NCBI GenBank assembly: GCA_959605945.1
Contig: CAUHGY010000048.1
Span: 1-13,477 of the forward strand
Direction: 5' to 3'
Source of the DNA: an uncultured Clostridia bacterium
Lineage (GTDB): Bacteria > Bacillota > Clostridia > Christensenellales > Borkfalkiaceae
DNA: 13,477 bases
The notes under the pieces are model-generated. The model searched no databases, was not told the origin of the DNA, and saw nothing but the letters and a program-made list of their open reading frames with translations. The position numbers and the translations under genes were made by a program. How positions within the stretch are numbered: the first letter of the stretch is position 1; each line of letters begins with the position of its first letter. Below, piece by piece: positions 7,323-11,638 of the stretch.

Positions 7323-8111
7323 ATGAGTGTTACTTTGGCTATAATAATCGGGTTTTCTGTCATCTTTGTATCCACCACGCTCGGGTCGTCATTGGTGTTT
7401 TTTTTCAAGCGCGATATTTCCGAAAAAGTCAATACAGTGTTTCTCGGTTTTGCGGCGGGAATTATGATAGCCGCGTCCATCTGGTCGCTGCTTATTCCGT
7501 CGATAGAAGGCGCTTCCGATTGGGGAACATGGAGTTTTGTGCCTGCCGTGGTCGGTTTTATTCTCGGCGGACTGTTTTTGGTATTGCTCGATAAAATCGT
7601 TCCGCATTCGCACGTGGGAACTCTTGAAGAAGAGGGGCCGCATTCAGATATAGGCAAACCCGTAAAAATGTTTCTTGCGGTCACCATACACAATATCCCG
7701 GAAGGGCTGACCGTGGGCTTTACGTTCGGTGCGGCTGCACTTGCGGGAACTGGCGAAGCCATGCTCGGCGCACTGGGGCTTGCATTGGGAATTGCAGTGC
7801 AGAATTTTCCCGAAGGTGCGGCGGTAGCATTGCCGCTGAGACAGCCTTTACAAAGTCGGTTCAAAGCATTCCTCTACGGCATGGGCAGCGGCGTTGTCGA
7901 GCCTGTGGCGGCTATCGCGGGATTTTTTCTCACTTCCGCTTTATCGGTGGCGCAGCCTTGGTTTTTGGCATTTGCGGCGGGCGCAATGATATTCGTGGTG
8001 GCCGAGGATCTGATTCCCGACGCAAAGCTTACATCGCATCCGCATTTAGGCACCTGGGGCGTCATGATAGGTTTTGTTTTGATGATGGTTCTGGACGTAG
8101 CTTTGGGGTGA
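7323..8111 (+). CDS. ZIP family divalent metal transporter
   Basis: A 262-residue polytopic membrane protein with both signature motifs of the ZIP family: HNIPEG (123-128) in one helix and QNFPEG (160-165) in the next, which together form the binuclear metal site of these zinc/iron/manganese importers. About eight helices can be drawn. A loop with histidines and acids (PHSHVGTLEEEGPHSD, 94-109) lies between helices 3 and 4, where ZIP proteins carry a variable metal-binding loop. The pattern is nearest to the GufA/ZupT-like bacterial branch; the metal cannot be assigned. I start at ATG 7323, seven bases after GGAG (7312-7315); the in-frame ATG at 7317 sits too close to that site. No Fur- or Zur-type operator was recognised. 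The first GNAT gene follows after 36 bases and is probably co-transcribed. Confidence 0.92.
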   Translation: MSVTLAIIIGFSVIFVSTTLGSSLVFFFKRDISEKVNTVFLGFAAGIMIAASIWSLLIPSIEGASDWGTWSFVPAVVGFILGGLFLVLLDKIVPHSHVGTLEEEGPHSDIGKPVKMFLAVTIHNIPEGLTVGFTFGAAALAGTGEAMLGALGLALGIAVQNFPEGAAVALPLRQPLQSRFKAFLYGMGSGVVEPVAAIAGFFLTSALSVAQPWFLAFAAGAMIFVVAEDLIPDAKLTSHPHLGTWGVMIGFVLMMVLDVALG

Positions 8112-8147
8112 ATTCGGCCGCCGTCAGCCGTCGCGTTTGTTTTATAT

Positions 8148-8648
8148 ATGACAGAGATTTTTTACGAAATAGAAAAAATAAGCAATAATAAAGAAAAATT
8201 TCCCAAGCTGATGTTGCTCGCAGACCCGGATGAAAAATCAATTGAACGCTATTTTATGAGAGCGGAGATTTTAGTTCTGCGCATATCGGGAAAAACGGCG
8301 GGAGTGGCAGCTTTTACCGACGAAGGCGGCGGTATTTGCGAGATCAGGAACCTGGCCGTTCATCCTGATTTTCAAAAAAAAGGATGGGGAAAAAAGTTAC
8401 TGCTGTCTGCAGAAAAAATTTTTTCGGAAAGATTTTCTGTTTTTACCGTTGGCACGGGCGATAGTCCGCTGACTGTACCGTTTTATAAAAAATGCGGGTT
8501 TAAAGTGACGCACAGACAAAAAAATTATTTTACCGATAACTATTCTTTCCCCGTTTACGAAGAAGGGCGGTTACTGAAAGATATGATTTATCTGGAAAAA
8601 AGATTGCGCCGTGCGGGCGAGATGCGGGGAGATAATGAAAATGTCTGA
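8148..8648 (+). CDS. GNAT family N-acetyltransferase, YvbK-like
   Basis: A 166-residue protein with the GNAT acetyl-CoA fold. Motif A is at about 69-86 (LAVHPDFQKKGWGKKLLL) with the K-x-G-x-G/K pyrophosphate loop, and motif B is at 111-118 (PFYKKCGF). The segments VGTGDSP (101-107), NYFTDNYSFPVYEEG (126-140) and DMIYLEKRL (145-153) are typical of the YvbK-like subgroup in Bacillota, whose substrate is not established. The start has no Shine-Dalgarno site, but the N terminus and the LLLADPDE stretch (23-30) fit that subgroup. It lies 36 bases after the ZIP gene, and its last codons overlap the next GNAT gene, so I infer one ZIP-GNAT-GNAT transcript. Metal transport and acetylation have no obvious shared job. 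Confidence 0.9.
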   Translation: MTEIFYEIEKISNNKEKFPKLMLLADPDEKSIERYFMRAEILVLRISGKTAGVAAFTDEGGGICEIRNLAVHPDFQKKGWGKKLLLSAEKIFSERFSVFTVGTGDSPLTVPFYKKCGFKVTHRQKNYFTDNYSFPVYEEGRLLKDMIYLEKRLRRAGEMRGDNENV

Positions 8649-9051
8649 CGGTTTAATTTTAAGATTTGCCGGGGAAAGCGATCTTTGTGCGATCGGCGGA
8701 CTTGACCGACTGAACGGGAATGCGCTGCAGAATTGCGTTAGAGAAGGCCGCGTCTTAGTTGCAGAAGCTGGCGTTGTGATTGCGGGGGTGTTGCGTTTTT
8801 CTTATTTTTGGGAAGAGATACCTTTTATGGATTTTTTGTTTGTGAGAGAAGATTTCCGTTCGCAGGGTATCGGAAAACGGCTTTTGAATTTTTATCACCG
8901 TACATTGCAAAATAAAGGGCATAAAACTGCCATGACATCTACTTTGCAATGTGAAAGCGCACAGCATTTTTATGTCAAGGCGGGGTATAAAGCGATCGGA
9001 GGATTTGAAACCGAAGACGGTTACGAATTGATGTTCGAAAAGAGATTGTAG
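8641..9051 (+). CDS. Small GNAT family N-acetyltransferase
   Basis: About 136 residues with a complete but compact GNAT fold. MDFLFVREDFRSQGIGKRLL (63-82) is motif A, with R-S-Q-G-I-G-K as the acetyl-CoA loop, and AQHFYVKAGYKAIGGFE (107-123) is motif B. The enzyme should acetylate an amine or protein using acetyl-CoA; the substrate is unknown. The frame is open from ATG 8611, but GGGGAG (8626-8631) best serves ATG 8641 (nine bases away); ATG 8635 is an alternative in the same frame. With the 8641 start it overlaps the preceding GNAT gene by 8 bases in another frame, which points to translational coupling. The two GNATs differ clearly, so this is not a recent duplication. Confidence 0.88.
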   Translation: MSDGLILRFAGESDLCAIGGLDRLNGNALQNCVREGRVLVAEAGVVIAGVLRFSYFWEEIPFMDFLFVREDFRSQGIGKRLLNFYHRTLQNKGHKTAMTSTLQCESAQHFYVKAGYKAIGGFETEDGYELMFEKRL

Positions 9052-9092
9052 TTTATTGCCGTAAAATTCATGATGACGCTTCACCCGCAAAG

Positions 9093-9122
9093 AACCGCCG
9101 TCCGCATATGCTGACGGCGGTT
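9093..9122. repeat. Perfect 10 bp inverted repeat between the GNAT and GyrI-like genes
   Basis: AACCGCCGTC (9093-9102) and GACGGCGGTT (9113-9122) are exact complements around a 10 base loop that includes GCATATGC. It should form a stable hairpin after the GNAT gene, but there is no T-run on either strand: the + side continues TTAAAAATATTT. It may be a non-standard terminator, a processing or stabilising hairpin, or an operator in front of the GyrI-like gene. Confidence 0.6.
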
Positions 9123-9149
9123 AAAAATATTTAAAAGGAAAAAGATAAA

Positions 9150-9695
9150 ATGAAATGCAAATTAATAAAAAAACCGAGGCTGGTTCTTGTCGGATACAAA
9201 AGGCGGTTTACAGGCGCGCCTTACGGCGAAGAACGCGCGGCGCAGGAAGAAAAGTTTTTTTCGGAGACGCGCGCAAAACAGTGGCTTCTTATCGGCGCGT
9301 CATGCGATTATTCCAAAGATTACTGCGTGATAACCAATGCAGATGACGGCGGATACGATTTTTATATAGCTTACGAGCTTGACGAATGGACGAGAAAAGC
9401 TATGTTTGACCGCGAGATCACGGGTGTGGATTTTATGGATAAAATGGGTTTTGAAACTTTGGTTATAGACAGTCGGTTTTATGCGGTTTTTCAAACGGAA
9501 AAGAAAAAACGCCCCGTGGACGATTATATTAGACTTCGCAAGGAAATCAACGCGGCAGAGAGCGACATGAATTTTGATATAGTGAAAAACGCTCCAGAAC
9601 TGTCGGTTTACCATTGGCGTTTGCGCAGCGGAAAAGAAGAGGAAAAATATATCGAGATATATATTCCCGCGGAAAAGAAACGGATCGGGAAATGA
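9150..9695 (+). CDS. Stand-alone GyrI-like / AraC effector-binding domain protein
   Basis: A 181-residue protein that looks like the effector-binding fold of the GyrI-like superfamily (as in SbmC and the sensor domains of MerR/AraC-type regulators such as BmrR and Rob). Support comes from the N-terminal strand CKLIKKPRLVLVGYKRRFTG (3-22), the central YDFYIAYELDE (69-79), the strand SRFYAVFQTE (108-117) and the C-terminal APELSVY (148-154) with KYIEIYIPAEKK (166-177). No helix-turn-helix is present, so it is probably a free-standing binder or sequesterer of small hydrophobic or cationic compounds rather than a DNA-binding regulator. The start has AAAAGGAAAAAG upstream. It is separated from the GNAT pair by a hairpin and may have its own transcript. 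The ligand is unknown. Confidence 0.8.
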   Translation: MKCKLIKKPRLVLVGYKRRFTGAPYGEERAAQEEKFFSETRAKQWLLIGASCDYSKDYCVITNADDGGYDFYIAYELDEWTRKAMFDREITGVDFMDKMGFETLVIDSRFYAVFQTEKKKRPVDDYIRLRKEINAAESDMNFDIVKNAPELSVYHWRLRSGKEEEKYIEIYIPAEKKRIGK

Positions 9696-9807
9696 TGATT
9701 TTATAGTCAGGAATGTTCGCTTTCCGCGGCAATAGCCGTCTGAAAACTCCGCAAATTATAATTCAATTCGGGAGACACGGAAATAAAGAATAATACGGAC
9801 ATAAAAT

Positions 9808-9839
9808 TCCGCACCCGCAGGATATCCTGCGGGTGCGGA
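9808..9839. terminator. 32-base perfect palindrome, probable terminator of the GyrI-like gene
   Basis: The core (9809-9838) is a perfect inverted repeat with arm CCGCACCCGCAGGAT, and one more T-A pair extends it at each end. The + side is followed by TGTTTTG, and the minus side by AATTTTATG, so it could stop transcripts from both directions. The perfect symmetry with no loop could also suit a protein dimer, but its place between convergent genes favours termination. Confidence 0.7.
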
Positions 9840-9850
9840 TGTTTTGTAGC

Positions 9851-9901
9851 CTTTAGCGAAAAACTACCACCGCTTGGAGCGGTGGAATTAAAAATCTTTA
9901 G
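9851..9901. repeat. Hairpin resembling an IS200/IS605-type transposon end, without transposase
   Basis: CCACCGCT (9867-9874), loop TGG, and AGCGGTGG (9878-9885) form a perfect 8 bp hairpin preceded by AAAAACTA. This is the style of subterminal hairpin recognised by TnpA in IS200/IS605 elements. The hairpin is flanked by a direct repeat CTTTAG (9851-9856 and 9896-9901). No tnpA, tnpB or second end was found nearby, so it would be a remnant or a very small non-autonomous piece. The assignment rests on resemblance only. Confidence 0.35.
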
Positions 9902-10231
9902 ATAAAAGAATCCTCCTATGATTTTATAGGATATGATATTTTAAAATTAAATATAAAACCTTTTTCTGCTGACGAATGTTTCCGTTTTGTAATATGAACT
10001 AAGCTGTCGGGTTAACGGCGGCAATCTTTTCCGATAAGGCGTATCGCGAAAAATCTTAAAGTTTTTAACACGTTCGCTCCTTTAACCCTGTATCGGCGAA
10101 AAAGGAATAGGGATTGAAGGTTGTTGTCGGTAAAAAATTTTATTGCGGCTCTGCGCCCGTAACGAAAACGGTTTGTTTATAAATCGGTGTTTTATTCTTA
10201 TTTTTTGTTTTGATTTTATAACGTCGGAAAA

Positions 10232-10696
10232 TTAATCTTCGTAATTAGCCTTGGCCGAAAGGCGCAGGATTTTTATCATGTAAACTGCGGCAGCGTTTCT
10301 TTCGCGTTCGGAAAAAGCATAGTCCGGAAAACCGCAGTGTGTCAGAATGGCTTTCAATGCGGCGTCCGCGCGCTTTCCGCTTAACACAGAGCATTCGCCT
10401 TCTGCCATAAAACTTTCGTACAGGGCCGTTATGCCGTGCGCCGTTTCGGCATAGCGCAAAAACCTGTCGCCCTCGATAAAAACGTAAGGGTTATTTTTTA
10501 ATAAATCGTATTTTTTGCCGTCTGCGGCGCCGTGAAAGTAGATGACAAGACTTCCCTTTTCGATCTCATAGCCGAAAGATACGGGGACCACATAAGGATA
10601 TCGGTCTCCGTTTATGCCTATTCTGACGGTATCCGTCCTGTCGATTATGGAAACTATTTTTTCGAAATCGGTTATTTCTCTTTCTTTTCTTCGCAT
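10232..10696 (-). CDS. NimA-like pyridoxamine 5'-phosphate oxidase family flavoprotein
   Basis: A 154-residue protein of the PPOX-type split-barrel group, close to the 5-nitroimidazole reductase/antibiotic-resistance (Nim) branch. It begins MRRKEREITDFEKIVSIIDR, then TDTVRIGINGDRYPYVVPVSFGY and VIYFHGAADGKKYDLL (51-66), the expected FMN/FAD-binding pattern with FHGA and GKK. Members are cytoplasmic dimers that bind flavin or heme. Some reduce nitro compounds, but many have unknown substrates, so resistance must not be assumed. It starts inside the last codons of the upstream XRE gene, overlapping it by 25 bases in another frame with no strong ribosome-binding site, which implies co-transcription and translational coupling. 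The shared transcript suggests the regulator controls this enzyme. Confidence 0.87.
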   Translation of the reverse strand: MRRKEREITDFEKIVSIIDRTDTVRIGINGDRYPYVVPVSFGYEIEKGSLVIYFHGAADGKKYDLLKNNPYVFIEGDRFLRYAETAHGITALYESFMAEGECSVLSGKRADAALKAILTHCGFPDYAFSERERNAAAVYMIKILRLSAKANYED

Positions 10697-11376
10697 TTTT
10701 CTTTATCGGAACTGTCGGAGCCTTTATTTTTCGCCGACGCAGTTTTGACGTCGATATTAGGCGTGAATTTTTTTGTGGAGAGATGTTTTTTTCTCAGCAG
10801 CGTGTTGATGATGATCATAGCCTGCAAAGGAGCGCCCAGAAGAAAAAGGTGCCAAAGATTATATTCCAGCAATTGCAGATACGACGCGGTAATCAGCCCC
10901 CAGGCAAAAAGCGAGAGCAGAACGGTATTTGCCCATTTGATATTGCGGTTTGCTTTGTTGTAGCGACATACTATGAACGAAGCGGGCGGCACTGCCCATA
11001 TAAATACCTGCCAGAAACGGAATCCTTTTATTATTTCCACTCCAACGTATATGAGAACGGCCACCGTAAAAACCGAAACCACCGCCAGACACAGCGTAGC
11101 TATTTTATTGGCGTAGAATTCCTTGTATTGCTGCGACGCCTGATCTGAAATTTTCAGTACGGCGTTTTCTTTCGTCAGATCGTCTATCGTCACGTCGAAA
11201 ATCTCCGCAAGCGAAGAAAGCGCTGTTATGTCCGGCACCGAAAAACCGTTTTCCCATTTGCTGATGGTTTTATCCGAATATGAAATTTTTTCGCCGAGTT
11301 CGGACTGTTTCATTCCGTGGGCTTTACGGAGCTCCTGAATATTTTTGGCTATATTTTGTTCGATTTGTGTGTTCAT
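10672..11376 (-). CDS. XRE-family transcriptional regulator with four-helix membrane domain
   Basis: This 234-residue protein has a Cro/CI-type helix-turn-helix at about 9-68 (NIQELRKAHGMKQSELGEKI, then YSDKTISKWENG and VPDITALSSLAEIFDV). A linker follows, then four hydrophobic helices (about 92-116, 122-138, 149-168 and 174-194) and a basic-then-acidic 40-residue cytoplasmic tail rich in Lys, Ser and Glu. The layout suggests a membrane-tethered DNA-binding protein that could sense membrane state or a lipophilic compound. The family frequently represses its own promoter. The ATG at 11376 is the only sensible start, since the next Met lies inside the HTH. Only six bases separate it from the -10 box, so the mRNA may be leaderless. 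It overlaps the downstream Nim-like gene and diverges from the repeat lipoprotein. Confidence 0.9.
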   Translation of the reverse strand: MNTQIEQNIAKNIQELRKAHGMKQSELGEKISYSDKTISKWENGFSVPDITALSSLAEIFDVTIDDLTKENAVLKISDQASQQYKEFYANKIATLCLAVVSVFTVAVLIYVGVEIIKGFRFWQVFIWAVPPASFIVCRYNKANRNIKWANTVLLSLFAWGLITASYLQLLEYNLWHLFLLGAPLQAMIIINTLLRKKHLSTKKFTPNIDVKTASAKNKGSDSSDKEKCEEKKEK

Positions 11377-11387
11377 GGCTATATTTT
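11346..11387. repeat. 12-base direct repeat TGGCTATATTTT across the XRE start
   Basis: The same 12 bases occur at 11346-11357 and 11376-11387, 30 bases apart, about three helical turns. One copy overlaps the -10 box and the first base of the start codon; the other lies within codons 7-11. This could be a paired operator for self-repression, or chance in AT-rich DNA. Confidence 0.45.
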
Positions 11388-11411
11388 AACGTTAATTCTA
11401 TGAAGTGTCAA
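11383..11411 (-). promoter_or_regulatory. Sigma-A promoter of the XRE-Nim operon with internal palindrome
   Basis: On the minus strand a perfect TTGACA (11411-11406), a 17 base spacer and TAAAAT (11388-11383) precede the start codon at 11376 by six bases. A perfect 10 bp palindrome, TTAACGTTAA (11386-11395), overlaps the -10 box and spacer and is a natural operator candidate for the HTH protein encoded just downstream. Confidence 0.8.
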
Positions 11412-11446
11412 GTGTTTTCGATAATTCTCCTTTTCCGAGAGCGGCG

Positions 11447-11465
11447 TTCTCTACTAAATAGAGAA
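11447..11465. promoter_or_regulatory. Inverted repeat TTCTCTA-N5-TAGAGAA between divergent promoters
   Basis: A perfect 7 bp inverted repeat spaced by CTAAA lies midway between the -35 boxes of the two divergent promoters. A related half (AATTCTC, 11423-11429) also pairs with GAGAATT (11461-11467). Its position suits an operator shared by both promoters. It has no T-run, so it is not a terminator. Confidence 0.4.
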
Positions 11466-11493
11466 TTGTAGAATAAACGGAAAGCGGCAGAGA

Positions 11494-11522
11494 TTTACAT
11501 TTGCTTTGTTAAACAATATAAT
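11494..11522 (+). promoter_or_regulatory. Near-consensus sigma-A promoter of the repeat lipoprotein
   Basis: TTTACA (11494-11499), a 17 base spacer and a perfect TATAAT (11517-11522). Transcription should begin near 11529, giving a 5' leader of about 110 bases that ends in a strong ribosome-binding site. Confidence 0.75.
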
Positions 11523-11570
11523 GAAACTATAAAAATGTCGTAATATGATGTTTTTTAAATTTATTAAAAG

Positions 11571-11601
11571 CCGTAAAGCCGCGGCGAGCCGCAGGTTACG
11601 G
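11571..11601 (+). promoter_or_regulatory. Structured 5' leader hairpin before the repeat lipoprotein
   Basis: CCGTAA (11571-11576) pairs with TTACGG (11596-11601). Inside, CC with GG and GCGGC with GCCGC extend the stem around a two-base GA loop, with a small AG internal loop and a bulged A. It ends 16 bases before the AAAGGAGGTG ribosome-binding site (11618-11627). The sequence does not match a riboswitch class I can name with confidence; it may stabilise the mRNA or tune translation. Confidence 0.5.
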
Positions 11602-11638
11602 ACTGAATGAAAAATACAAAGGAGGTGCGGTTTTCTAA

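Larger units (their letters stand above)
9696..10231. other. 536 bp gap between convergent genes
   Basis: The + strand gene before it and the minus-strand gene after it both end here. It contains the palindromic terminator at 9808-9839, a transposon-end-like hairpin at 9851-9901, a second small hairpin (TCCTAT, loop GATTTT, ATAGGA, 9914-9931), then AT-rich DNA and about 230 bases with no frame or structure I can interpret. No tRNA-like fold was found. I see no clear intrinsic terminator for the minus-strand operon close to its end. Confidence 0.5.

Noticed and set aside
8148..9051. Recent tandem duplication of the two GNAT genes
   Set aside because: The two proteins differ in length and in nearly all residues outside the acetyl-CoA loop, so they are only distant family members.
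11571..11601. Possible cyclic-di-GMP (GEMM-type) riboswitch before the lipoprotein
   Set aside because: The CCGTAAAGCC stretch faintly recalls the class, but the first stem-loop and the other conserved blocks are missing, so only a generic hairpin is reported.
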